Below are positions 1 to 7,629 of a stretch of DNA of 64,000 nucleotides, piece by piece (within the stretch, counting starts at the first letter, position 1; the number at the start of each line of letters is the position of its first letter). A model generated the notes under the pieces. It worked only from the letters and a program-made list of their open reading frames with translations. It made no database searches and was not told where the DNA came from. A program made the translations under genes and the position numbers. Location: the NCBI RefSeq assembly GCF_001267885.1, contig NZ_CP012382.1:1302001-1366000 (forward strand), in the 5' to 3' direction. Origin of the DNA: Streptomyces ambofaciens ATCC 23877. Lineage in GTDB: Bacteria > Actinomycetota > Actinomycetes > Streptomycetales > Streptomycetaceae.

Positions 1-654
1 TTCCGGGTCTACCTGACCAAGCCCGGCTGGTCGCCCACGTCCGAACTGGGCTGGGACGACCTGGAGCTGATCGAGACGGTGACCGACCCGCCGCAGCGGG
101 GCTCGGCGGGTGCCGACGGGGGGCACTACTACTGGGACCTGGCGCTGCCCTCGGGACGGTCGGGTGACGCCCTGATCTTCATGCAGTGGGTGCGCTCGGA
201 CAGCCAGGAGAACTTCTTCTCCTGCTCCGACGTCGTCTTCGACGGCGGCAACGGCGAGGTGACCGGCATCCGCGGTTCGGGCGGCACGCCGACGCCGACG
301 CCGACACCGACCACGCCTCCGACCACTCCCCCGCCCACCCACTCCGGTTCGTGCATGGCCGTCTACAACGTGGAGAACTCCTGGAGCGGTGGCTTCCAGG
401 GCTCCGTGGAGGTCATGAACCACGGCACGGAGCCCCTGAACGGCTGGGCGGTGCAGTGGAAGCCGGGCAACGGGACCACGCTCGGCGGCGTGTGGAACGG
501 CTCGCCGACCCGCGGCACCGACGGCACGGTCAAGGTCCGGAACGTGGACCACAACCGCGTCGTCCCACCGGACGGCAGCGTGACCTTCGGGTTCACCGCG
601 ACGTCCACGGGCAACGACTTCCCGGTGGGGACGATCGGCTGCGTGGCGCCGTAA
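1..654 (+). CDS. Lytic polysaccharide monooxygenase AA10 with C-terminal CBM2 (5' end outside window)
   Basis: Open from base 1 in frame 1, so the signal peptide and the copper-binding N-terminal His lie upstream of the window. The visible part starts FRVYLTKPGWSPTSELGWDD, typical of the middle of chitin/cellulose-binding AA10 enzymes, and runs to a Phe-Ser-Cys-Ser-Asp segment that ends the catalytic domain. A Thr-Pro linker (about bases 289-342) leads into a family 2 carbohydrate-binding module with conserved Trp residues (NGWAVQWKPGNG, GVWNGS). Such secreted enzymes oxidatively cleave crystalline cellulose or chitin. The CBM2 favours cellulose, but the substrate cannot be decided without the N-terminal half. 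A strong hairpin follows the stop. Confidence 0.92.
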   Translation, partial: FRVYLTKPGWSPTSELGWDDLELIETVTDPPQRGSAGADGGHYYWDLALPSGRSGDALIFMQWVRSDSQENFFSCSDVVFDGGNGEVTGIRGSGGTPTPTPTPTTPPTTPPPTHSGSCMAVYNVENSWSGGFQGSVEVMNHGTEPLNGWAVQWKPGNGTTLGGVWNGSPTRGTDGTVKVRNVDHNRVVPPDGSVTFGFTATSTGNDFPVGTIGCVAP

Positions 655-662
655 CACCTGAC

Positions 663-698
663 GGGGAGGCGCCGTGGCCGGTCCTGCGGCGCCTCCCC
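663..698 (+). terminator. Factor-independent-type hairpin after the AA10 gene
   Basis: Perfect 11-base inverted repeat GGGGAGGCGCC / GGCGCCTCCCC with a 14-base loop, starting 9 bases after the stop. There is no U-tract, as is usual in Streptomyces. Confidence 0.75.
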
Positions 699-789
699 CG
701 GCATCCTCCGCGTGCCCGCCGACCTCACGTGCCGGTTACGAATCGCTCAACCTCTGGTTGCGGGGCGGTGATCGGGCGACGATGGGGTC

Positions 790-1179
790 ATGACTCTGGC
801 CCAGCGCGCCCTTGAGCGGCTGCAAGCCTGGCCCGACCTCACGACGGGTCAGGCCAGTTGCGGAACCGGACGGGCGCTGCGCTCCGTCCGCGACGAGATA
901 GTCCACTTCCACTCGGACCGGGACGTGGACCTCCACCTGACCCACCGGGCCATCCAGCGTTTCCAGTACGACCTGGGCGGCTCCAGCGCCATCCGCATGG
1001 TCCCCGGCTCGCGGTGGGTGACCGTGCACCTGGACTGCGACGCCGACGTCGACCTGCTGCTGAGCCTGGTGAGCATCGCGCTGAAGGCCCACCAGACCAG
1101 GCCCCCCTCCGACCTGCCCTCGGGCTGCAACTTCCGCCGGGTCACGGTGCTCCCCCGGACCGCGGCCGGGGACTTCTGA
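790..1179 (+). CDS. Luciferase-domain / DUF5519-like protein
   Basis: 129 aa, soluble. It opens with TLAQRALERLQAWPDL and carries an HFHSDRDVDLHLTHRAIQ segment and a C-terminal GCNFRRVTVLPR, which I recognise as the small family annotated luciferase family protein / DUF5519 in actinobacteria. Despite the label there is no evidence for light production and its biochemical role is unknown. It stands alone and converges on the MFS gene, with a shared hairpin between them. ATG start. No strong ribosome site is visible in the bases just upstream. Confidence 0.7.
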   Translation: MTLAQRALERLQAWPDLTTGQASCGTGRALRSVRDEIVHFHSDRDVDLHLTHRAIQRFQYDLGGSSAIRMVPGSRWVTVHLDCDADVDLLLSLVSIALKAHQTRPPSDLPSGCNFRRVTVLPRTAAGDF

Positions 1180-1187
1180 GGCATCCG

Positions 1188-1223
1188 ACGGCGGAGCCCC
1201 CCGACTCGGAGGGGCGCCGCCGT
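1188..1223. terminator. Bidirectional hairpin between convergent genes
   Basis: Inverted repeat ACGGCGGAGCCCC / GGGGCGCCGCCGT with one mismatch, lying between the DUF5519 stop and the MFS stop. It can serve both strands. Confidence 0.7.
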
Positions 1224-1231
1224 TCCGTTCC

Positions 1232-2824
1232 TCAGTGCTCCGCCGGCCGGTCCGCGGTGCGCCGGATGCCGGCCGCGGCGAGCACGGCGCCGAGCACACA
1301 GAGCGCGCCGGTGACGACCACCGCCGCGTGCACGCCGTTCATGAAGGCCTGCCCGCTGCCCTCCACCACGGCCGCCCGCAGGCCGGCCGGCATGTCGCCG
1401 GAGACGGGCGCCACGCCCATCGCCACGGCGTCCTTCGCCTCCCGCAGACCGTGGGCCATGGCCGGGGGCACGCCCGCGCCGGTCAGTTCGCCGGTGAGGG
1501 TGGAGCCGACCTTGCCGCTGATCAGGGAGACGAGCACGGACGTACCGAGCGCACCGCCGATCTGCAGGGTCGTGGCCTGCAGACCGCCGGCCACACCGCC
1601 GTCGCGTACGGGGGCGTTGCCGACGATGGCGTCGGAGGACGCGGACATCACCATGCCGACGCCGAGGCCGAGCGCGATGAACGGCGGCCACATCGTGGCG
1701 TAGGAGGAGTCGGTCTGCCAGGTGAGCATGCCGAAGCAGGACGCCGCCTGGAGCAGCATGCCCAGCGGCATGGTCAGCCGGGGTCCGAAGCGCTGGGTCA
1801 GGGCCGCGCCCAGGGGCGAGGCGACCAGCGAGGCGAGGCTGAGCGGGAGTGTCCGCACCCCCGCCTCGACCGGCGTGAAACCGCGTACGTTCTGCAGGTA
1901 GAGCATGACGAAGAAGATCACGCCGAGCATGACGAAGAAGTTCAGTGCGGTGATGATCGCGCCGATCGTCAGCGCACGGTTGCGGAACAGGCGCATCGGC
2001 AGCAGCGGGTGCTCGACCCGGGTCTCGTACCAGCCGAACACGAGCAGGAGCACGAGTCCGGCGGCTACGGCGCCCAGGGTGCCGGCGGACGTCCATCCCC
2101 AGGTCTCGCCCTTGACGACGCCGAAGACCACGGCCAGCAGGCCGAGGGCCAGCAGGACGAGGCCAGGGATGTCGAAGCGTTCCCGGCCGGCGGCGTTGCG
2201 GCTCTCGGGGAGGACCAGGGCGCCGAAGACGATGGCGGCGATGCCGATGGGGGCGTTGATGTAGAAGACGGACTCCCAGTTGACGTGCTCCACGAGGAGG
2301 CCGCCGACAATGGGCCCGAGTGCCGTCGCGACGGCGGAGACCATGGCCCAGATGCCCACGGCCATGCCGAACTTCCTCGGCGGGAAGACGGACCGGAGCA
2401 GGCCGAGGGTGTTGGGCATCAGCAGTCCGCCGAAGGCACCCTGGAGGGCGCGGAAGGCGACGACGCCCTCGATCGACCCGGCCAGGCCGATGGCTATCGA
2501 GGCGAGGGTGAAGCCGGCGACGCCCACGAGGTAGTAGGTGCGCCGGCCGAACCGGTCGCCGAGCTTGCCGCCCAGGATGAGCGTGGCGGCGAGGGCGAGC
2601 AGGTAGGAGTTGGTCACCCACTGCAGCTGGGCGGTCGAGGCCTGCAGGTCGCTGCCGATCTCGGGGTTGGCGATGGCGACGACGGAACCGTCGAGCTGGA
2701 CCATGAACAGTCCGAACGCGACCGCGAGGAGGGTCAGCCAGGGGTTGGACCGCAGGCGGCCGACCGCAGGCGGGGCGGTCGGGGCCGCGGGTGCGGCGGG
2801 GTGGTCCAGGGACGTGGGCGGCAT
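1232..2824 (-). CDS. DHA2-family (EmrB/QacA type) MFS drug efflux transporter
   Basis: 530 aa, with about 14 predicted membrane helices. Motif A appears as GGKLGDRFGRR after helix 2, and the helix-5 region (LGPIVGGLLV) is the antiporter motif of proton-driven drug exporters. A GTG lies 21 codons upstream, but the ATG at 2824 is chosen because AGAGAAGG sits just before it and the MPPTSLDHP start fits the family. The upstream same-strand gene encodes a MarR regulator, a common pairing in which the regulator represses the pump until a drug or phenolic ligand binds. The exported compound is unknown. A long hairpin separates the two genes, so they may not be strictly co-transcribed. Confidence 0.9.
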   Translation of the reverse strand: MPPTSLDHPAAPAAPTAPPAVGRLRSNPWLTLLAVAFGLFMVQLDGSVVAIANPEIGSDLQASTAQLQWVTNSYLLALAATLILGGKLGDRFGRRTYYLVGVAGFTLASIAIGLAGSIEGVVAFRALQGAFGGLLMPNTLGLLRSVFPPRKFGMAVGIWAMVSAVATALGPIVGGLLVEHVNWESVFYINAPIGIAAIVFGALVLPESRNAAGRERFDIPGLVLLALGLLAVVFGVVKGETWGWTSAGTLGAVAAGLVLLLVFGWYETRVEHPLLPMRLFRNRALTIGAIITALNFFVMLGVIFFVMLYLQNVRGFTPVEAGVRTLPLSLASLVASPLGAALTQRFGPRLTMPLGMLLQAASCFGMLTWQTDSSYATMWPPFIALGLGVGMVMSASSDAIVGNAPVRDGGVAGGLQATTLQIGGALGTSVLVSLISGKVGSTLTGELTGAGVPPAMAHGLREAKDAVAMGVAPVSGDMPAGLRAAVVEGSGQAFMNGVHAAVVVTGALCVLGAVLAAAGIRRTADRPAEH

Positions 2825-2892
2825 GGGTGTGCCTTCTCTTCCAGGTTCAGGGGTGGTGCGTGGGGGCGGGGCGGCCCCCGGGAGCACGGCGG

Positions 2893-2928
2893 GCCGGCCG
2901 CGGGCACGTCGGCGTGCCCGCGGCCGGC
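2893..2928 (-). terminator. Very stable hairpin between marR and the MFS gene
   Basis: 16-base perfect arms (GCCGGCCGCGGGCACG and its complement) with a 4-base loop. It lies after the marR stop and about 70 bases before the transporter start, so it acts as a terminator or attenuator unless transcription starts again below it. Confidence 0.6.
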
Positions 2929-2951
2929 GGGAATGCCCGGGCCCCGCCCGG

Positions 2952-3425
2952 TCAGCGGGCGGCGGGGTGGAGGTGCCGCGTCAACGCGTCGAGGGCGTCC
3001 AGGGCGGAGCCGAGCGCGCCCTGCTGGCCCTCGGTGAGGGAGGCCAGGGCGTTGCGGATGAACGCGGTCTCCAGGTCCCGTACCTCGGACACTCGCTCCC
3101 GGGCCGTGGCCGTGAGGTGGAGGTGCGCGACGCGCTTGTCGGCGTCGTCCTGCCTGCGCTCCAGGTCGCCCGTGTCGGTGAGCTGGGAGACCAGGGCGCT
3201 GACGTTGTTGGGCTTCATCAGCAGGGCCTCGGCCGCCTCACGCACCGTGGCGCCCTCGTGCTGGGCGACGAACCGCAGCAGGGCGAGCTGGCCCTCCGGG
3301 GGCTTGGGGTGCGGGTACTGGGCGGAGACCCGACGGTCCAGCGCCCGGTGCAGCGCGGGAAGGCATGCCGCGAGCCCGGAGGCCACACGGTCGATGTCCC
3401 GGCGAGGGGTGCTGGAGTCGGTCAC
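2952..3425 (-). CDS. MarR-family transcriptional regulator
   Basis: 157 aa. The winged-helix core reads LALLRFVAQHEGATVREAAEALLMKPNNVSALVSQLTDTGDLERR followed by DDADKRVAHLHLT, the MarR recognition helix and wing. It is a dimeric one-component regulator, probably of itself and of the DHA2 efflux gene downstream on the same strand. The start is GTG. A near-consensus promoter lies immediately upstream, with the -10 box ending 6 bases before the start codon, so the mRNA is probably leaderless. The ligand is unknown. Confidence 0.88.
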   Translation of the reverse strand: MTDSSTPRRDIDRVASGLAACLPALHRALDRRVSAQYPHPKPPEGQLALLRFVAQHEGATVREAAEALLMKPNNVSALVSQLTDTGDLERRQDDADKRVAHLHLTATARERVSEVRDLETAFIRNALASLTEGQQGALGSALDALDALTRHLHPAAR

Positions 3426-3431
3426 CCGACG

Positions 3432-3463
3432 ATATTAGCTATGTGAAAATAGGTATGTCAAAA
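3432..3463 (-). promoter_or_regulatory. marR promoter with tandem operator repeats
   Basis: On the minus strand, TTGACA (3456-3461) and TAATAT (3432-3437) are 18 bases apart. Overlapping them are two 14-base direct repeats on the plus strand, TAGCTATGTGAAAA and TAGGTATGTCAAAA (3436-3449 and 3450-3463), differing at two positions. The layout suggests autoregulation by MarR. The start codon at 3425 coincides with the expected transcription start. Confidence 0.65.
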
Positions 3464-3545
3464 GAGGTAATCTTGGGGAGGCGGTTCCCGACGTGGTGAC
3501 GCGGTGCAACCCTCCCGCAACCTTCACCGTGCTGGTGTGGGGGGC

Positions 3546-3914
3546 ATGCCCGACACATACGAGGAGACGCCCCGCGTGGCGGTCACGCCCGACGCGGCCG
3601 CACTGCTGCGGCGGCTGCGCGAGGCGCACGGTCCGCTGATGTTCCACCTGTCCGGCGGCTGCTGCGACGGCAGCTCCCCCATGTGCTACCCGGCCGGCGA
3701 GTTCCGCACCGGCGCGGCCGACGTGCTGCTGGCGGAGCTGGTGATCGACGGCGTCGAGGAGCCGGTGGGGTTCTGGATGTCGCGCAGCCAGTACGAGGCG
3801 TGGAGCCACACCCGGTTGATCGTGGACGTCGTCGCGGGCCGGGGCGGCGGCTTCTCGCTGGAGGCGCCCGAGGGGGTGCGTTTCCTCATCCGCTCCCGCC
3901 TCGTCGGCGCCTAG
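3546..3914 (+). CDS. DUF779 family protein
   Basis: 122 aa from the ATG at 3546 (a longer in-frame start at 3504 adds 14 residues unlike the family). Recognisable DUF779 features are LMFHLSGGCCDGSSPMC and a C-terminal GFSLEAPEGVRFLIRSR. The three clustered Cys suggest metal or redox chemistry, but no function is established. Family members are usually encoded next to aldehyde or alcohol dehydrogenases. Here none is adjacent: the nearest aldehyde dehydrogenase is about 9 kb away. It is divergent from marR and could share the regulatory region. Confidence 0.82.
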   Translation: MPDTYEETPRVAVTPDAAALLRRLREAHGPLMFHLSGGCCDGSSPMCYPAGEFRTGAADVLLAELVIDGVEEPVGFWMSRSQYEAWSHTRLIVDVVAGRGGGFSLEAPEGVRFLIRSRLVGA

Positions 3915-3947
3915 CCACCCGGGAGGCCTCGGCGCCCGGCCCGCCCG

Positions 3948-4142
3948 TCACGGTCTGAGGCTGCTGACGATGTCCGCCGTCGCGGTCAGGCCGCTGTTGA
4001 TGGTCGGCGCGATGCTCGTGCCGGACAGATAGAAGCCGAGCAGCAGACACACCAGGGCGTGCGAGACCTTCAGCCCGCCGTTCCGCAGGAAGATCACCGC
4101 CAGGACGGACAGCAACAGCACCACAGAGATGGAAACGGCCAT
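3948..4142 (-). CDS. Small membrane protein, Streptomyces conserved type
   Basis: 64 aa beginning MAVSISVVLLLSVLAVIFLR, with two predicted transmembrane segments (about residues 3-20 and 27-45) and a short polar C-terminus. An excellent ribosome site, GGAGGAGG, lies 7-8 bases before the ATG, so the gene is real despite its size. I recognise this type as common in Streptomyces, but no role is known. It lies downstream of the PLC/GDPD-like gene on the same strand with a gap of about 150 bases. Confidence 0.75.
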   Translation of the reverse strand: MAVSISVVLLLSVLAVIFLRNGGLKVSHALVCLLLGFYLSGTSIAPTINSGLTATADIVSSLRP

Positions 4143-4294
4143 CGTCAACCTCCTCCGCCACGTCCACTTCGCGGCGTTCGGCCGCAAGTGTGGCGTAGCG
4201 GAGGGTTCGTCCGGGCGGCTGACCTGTCCGCCGAACGAGTGGTGTCCCGCGGTGTCGGCCGGCGCCCCGGGCCCGGCCTGGGCGTCCCGGTGTC

Positions 4295-5158
4295 CTACGC
4301 GCCCCGGTGGGCGTCGAGGAACGCCTCCAGGCCGGCGAGGTCGTCGGTGTTGAGGTGGTCGACACCGGCGGCGAGCAGCTCGGTCCACACGGCGTCCCGG
4401 GCGGGCCCCGCCAGGTCGGGCGTGGCCCAGAACCGCACCCGCTGCCCGCGGGCGTGTGCCGCGCCGACGAGGTCCCGCAACCTGCGCCGCTCGGCCGCCG
4501 GGAAGGCGCCCACGCCCTGCCAGGTGAAGTTGAGCGTCCAGTTGTCGCTGATCAGCGGGACGAAGGAGGCCGGCGCGGAGGTACCGAGGTCCTTGAGGCG
4601 ACCGTCGTAGAAGGCGTGGCGGGTGCTCTGCGCCTCCATGGGCGCACGGGCCGCCCGGTCGCCCGAGACCACCGCGGTGACCGCGCCGGGGAACACCCGT
4701 CCGTGGGCGTACGTGGTGAACAGATGCCGGTAGCGGCGCAGACGGCGGTCGAGTTCCAGGTACGTCGACGCCCCCTCGGTCTTGATGTCGATCAGGAGTT
4801 GCAGGGCGCGGCGGTCCCGTCGGTACACCCGGCCGTGGTGCGCGCGGACGCGGGCGGCGAGGGGCTCCAGGTAGAGGGACTCCAGGGTCCGGCCGGGATC
4901 GAGGTCCTCCGCGTCGTGTGCGACGAGGAGTTGGCCGCCGACCAGGTGGATGTCGGCCTCGACGCTGCCGAAGCGGTGGTCGAGGGCGTCCAGGAGGGGG
5001 CGGGCGTGCTCGTAGTCGTTGTGGGCGTGGGCCCGCCACAACGGGCGCGGTCCGGGCCTGCCTTCGCCGGCCAGCGCGGTGCCGGCGGGCAGGGCGACCG
5101 CGCCCGCGAGGGCGGTGCCGAGGGTGGTGAGGGCTCTGCGTCGGGTGGTGAGGGCCAT
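4295..5158 (-). CDS. Secreted phosphatidylinositol PLC / glycerophosphodiesterase-like protein (AIM6-like)
   Basis: 287 aa. The N-terminus MALTTRRRALTTLGTALAGA looks like a Tat signal peptide with an ALA cleavage site near residue 30. The TIM-barrel begins WRAHAHNDYEHARPL, the signature of the AIM6-type branch of the PLC/GDPD superfamily, followed by GSVEADIHLVGGQLLVAHD (metal and catalytic acid/His positions) and LLIDIKTEG. It ends NTDDLAGLEAFL, as in phosphodiesterases. It probably hydrolyses a phosphodiester lipid head group outside the cell, though the substrate is not determined. The gene is monocistronic. Confidence 0.85.
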   Translation of the reverse strand: MALTTRRRALTTLGTALAGAVALPAGTALAGEGRPGPRPLWRAHAHNDYEHARPLLDALDHRFGSVEADIHLVGGQLLVAHDAEDLDPGRTLESLYLEPLAARVRAHHGRVYRRDRRALQLLIDIKTEGASTYLELDRRLRRYRHLFTTYAHGRVFPGAVTAVVSGDRAARAPMEAQSTRHAFYDGRLKDLGTSAPASFVPLISDNWTLNFTWQGVGAFPAAERRRLRDLVGAAHARGQRVRFWATPDLAGPARDAVWTELLAAGVDHLNTDDLAGLEAFLDAHRGA

Positions 5159-5311
5159 GCTCTGCCTCCCTGGAAGTGCCGTACGGGACGCATGTGAGTA
5201 TGGGGTCCCGACACCCTCGGGAAGCAGGGTCCTGCGCGGAGTTGGCCGGACTGCCGCCGCTCGTTCACTTCGGCGCAGCGGGGCGCACGGACCGTCCGCC
5301 CCGGTGGGACG

Positions 5312-5343
5312 GAGATGCCCGCCCCTGGCGGGACGGGCATCTC
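5312..5343 (-). terminator. Hairpin ending the acyl-CoA dehydrogenase operon
   Basis: Perfect 10-base arms GAGATGCCCG / CGGGCATCTC, 20 bases beyond the last stop of the three-gene minus-strand operon. Confidence 0.75.
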
Positions 5344-5362
5344 GCGTGCCGGATCGCAGCCG

Positions 5363-6451
5363 TCAGGGGGCTTGCAGGTCGACCAGAGCGGCCAGCGCCT
5401 CCCGGTGGGTCCCCGCCGTCCCGTACGCGATCGAGTCGGCCTTGGCCCGCTTCAGGTACAGGTGGACCGGGTGCTCCCACGTCATACCGATACCGGCGTG
5501 CAGTTGCAGCGCCTCCTCGGCGGCGTGCACGGCGACCTGGCCCGCGTACGCCTGGGCCACGGCGACGGCCACGTCCGTGTCCTCGCCGGTCGCCAGCGCG
5601 TCGGCGGCGTTGCGGGCCGCGGCGCGCAGGCCCGCGACCTCCAGCCACAGCCGGGCGAGCCGGTGCTTGAGCGCCTGGAAGCCGCCGACCTGCCGGTTGA
5701 ACTGCCTGCGCTCCTTGAGGTAGCGGACGGTCTCGGTCAGCAGCCAGTCGGCGAGGCCCAGTTGCTCGGAGGCGAGCAGCCCGGCGCCCGCCCGCAGGGC
5801 CCGTCGTACCGCGGCCTCGGTGTCGCCCAGCCGGCGCCCGGTGACGCCGTCGAGGGTCACGCGGGCGAGTGGCCTGGTCAGGTCCAGGGACACCTGCGGG
5901 GTGACGGTGACCTCGGCGGCGCGGACCGCGTACAGACCTCCGTCGTCCGCCGGCACCAGCAGCACGTCGGCGACGGCCGCGTCGGCGATGCCGGTCAACT
6001 CGCCCCGCAGGGCGCCCTCTTCGAAGCGCACCCGGTCGATGTCGCGGCCGGGCGCGGTGTGCAGTCCGACGGCGAGTACCGCGATCGTCGTCGCGGACGC
6101 CAGGTCGCGGAGCAGGTCGTCGGCTCCGCAGCCGAGCAGGGCCTCGGTCGCGACCACGGCGCTCGTCAGGTACGGCACCGGAGCGACCGCGCGCCCCAGC
6201 TCCTCCAGCACCACGGCGACTTCCCGGTGGCCGGCGCCCTGACCGCCCAGTTCCTCGGGGATCAGGAGGCCCGCGAGGCCCATCTGCCCGCACAGCGCCT
6301 TCCACAGCGACACGTCGTGCGGCGCGGCCGACTCGGTCCGGGCGATGACGCCCGCCGGGTCGCAGTGGTCGGTGAGCAGGTCCCGGACGGCGGCGCGCAG
6401 CGCCTCTTCCTCCTCCGAGTAGAGAAGACCGGGTTCCGACTGTGCGCTCAT
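5363..6451 (-). CDS. Acyl-CoA dehydrogenase, probable non-catalytic partner subunit
   Basis: 362 aa. It has the acyl-CoA dehydrogenase fold: an N-terminal helical domain with PEELGGQGAGHREVAVVLEELG, a beta middle domain, and a C-terminal domain with ERRQFNRQVGGFQALKHRLA and LQLHAGIGMTWEHPVHLYLKRA. The usual EGT-type catalytic-base motif near the C-terminus is absent, ending instead with KADSIAYGT. In actinobacteria such proteins often form mixed tetramers with a catalytic partner. The partner is probably the upstream gene, whose stop overlaps this start by 4 bases. Substrate unknown (CoA ester degradation). Confidence 0.88.
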   Translation of the reverse strand: MSAQSEPGLLYSEEEEALRAAVRDLLTDHCDPAGVIARTESAAPHDVSLWKALCGQMGLAGLLIPEELGGQGAGHREVAVVLEELGRAVAPVPYLTSAVVATEALLGCGADDLLRDLASATTIAVLAVGLHTAPGRDIDRVRFEEGALRGELTGIADAAVADVLLVPADDGGLYAVRAAEVTVTPQVSLDLTRPLARVTLDGVTGRRLGDTEAAVRRALRAGAGLLASEQLGLADWLLTETVRYLKERRQFNRQVGGFQALKHRLARLWLEVAGLRAAARNAADALATGEDTDVAVAVAQAYAGQVAVHAAEEALQLHAGIGMTWEHPVHLYLKRAKADSIAYGTAGTHREALAALVDLQAP

Positions 6452-7629
6452 CGGGCGAGGTCCTTCCATGCGACGTCCTTGTCGGTGCGCGGTTCGGCGG
6501 GCAGGCCCAGGACGCGCTCGGCGACGATGTTCAGCAGGACCTCGCTGGTCCCGCCCTCGATGCTGTTGCCCTTGGAACGGAGGTAGCGGTACCCGGCGTC
6601 GCGGCCGGTGAAGTCCACCAGTTCGGGGCGGCGCATGGTCCAGTCGTCGTACAGCAGGCCTTCCTCGCCGAGGAGTTCGACCTCCAGACCGCTGATCTCC
6701 TGGTTCAGGCGGGCGAAGTTCAGCTTCATACCGGCGCCCTCGGGGCCCGGCTGGCCGGCCACCAGTTGCTGGCGCAGCCGCACGCCGGTGAGCCGTGCGA
6801 CCTCGGCCTCGACCCACAGACCGAGCAGCCGCTGGTGGAGGTCGTGGGTGCGCAGGTCGGGGCGTTCCCGCCAGGTGGCGGCGATCTTGCCGATCATGCC
6901 GCCCTCGCGGGGGATCGGGGTGCCGCCGATGGCCACGCGTTCGTTGTTCAGCGTGGTCTGCGCGACCCGCCAGCCGTCGCCGATCTCGCCGAGGCGGCGG
7001 GAGTCGGGGATGCGGACGTCGGTGAGGAAGACCTCGTTGAACTCGGCCTCGCCGGTGACCTGGCGCAGCGGACGGACCTCGACGCCGGGGTCGGTCATGT
7101 CGCACACGAAGTACGTGATGCCCCGGTGCTTGGGCACGGCCGGGTCGGTGCGGGCGATGAGGATGGCCCAACGGGCGACGTGCGCGCTGGACGTCCACAC
7201 CTTCTGCCCGTTGACGACCCAGCCGTCACCCTCGCGCACGGCCCTCGTGCCGAGCGCGGCCAGGTCGGACCCGGCGCCCGGCTCGCTGAAGAGCTGGCAC
7301 CAGACCTCCTCGCCCGTCCACAGCGGGCGCAGGAGCCGCCGCTTCTGCTCCTCCGTGCCGTACTGGAGGATGGTCGGGGCGGCCATGCCGAGGCCGATGC
7401 CGATGCGCCGGGGGTCGTTGTCGGGGGCGCCCGCGGCCTTCAGTTCGGCGTCCACGACGGGCTGGAGGGAGCGGGGGGCGGCGAGTCCGCCCAGGCCCTG
7501 GGGGAAGTGCACCCAGGCGAGTCCGGCGTCGAACCGGGCCCGCAGGAAGTCCAGGCGGTCCGTGGTCGCCGGCGGGTGCGCGGCCAGCAACTCCTTGGTG
7601 AGGCGGCGCAGTTCCGCTGCGTCGGTCAT
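6448..7629 (-). CDS. Acyl-CoA dehydrogenase, catalytic-type subunit
   Basis: 393 aa. FAD-binding signatures are present (CQLFSEPGAGSDLAALGTRA and WVVNGQKVWTSSAHVARW), and the C-terminal IEGGTSEVLLNIVAERVLGLP contains the Glu expected to act as catalytic base in FadE-type enzymes. Second gene of a tightly coupled operon: its start overlaps the stop of the upstream oxidoreductase by 4 bases (7626-7629), and its stop overlaps the next dehydrogenase. The pair resembles the heteromeric FadE enzymes that act on bulky or branched acyl-CoAs. The actual substrate is not evident. Confidence 0.9.
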   Translation of the reverse strand: MTDAAELRRLTKELLAAHPPATTDRLDFLRARFDAGLAWVHFPQGLGGLAAPRSLQPVVDAELKAAGAPDNDPRRIGIGLGMAAPTILQYGTEEQKRRLLRPLWTGEEVWCQLFSEPGAGSDLAALGTRAVREGDGWVVNGQKVWTSSAHVARWAILIARTDPAVPKHRGITYFVCDMTDPGVEVRPLRQVTGEAEFNEVFLTDVRIPDSRRLGEIGDGWRVAQTTLNNERVAIGGTPIPREGGMIGKIAATWRERPDLRTHDLHQRLLGLWVEAEVARLTGVRLRQQLVAGQPGPEGAGMKLNFARLNQEISGLEVELLGEEGLLYDDWTMRRPELVDFTGRDAGYRYLRSKGNSIEGGTSEVLLNIVAERVLGLPAEPRTDKDVAWKDLAR

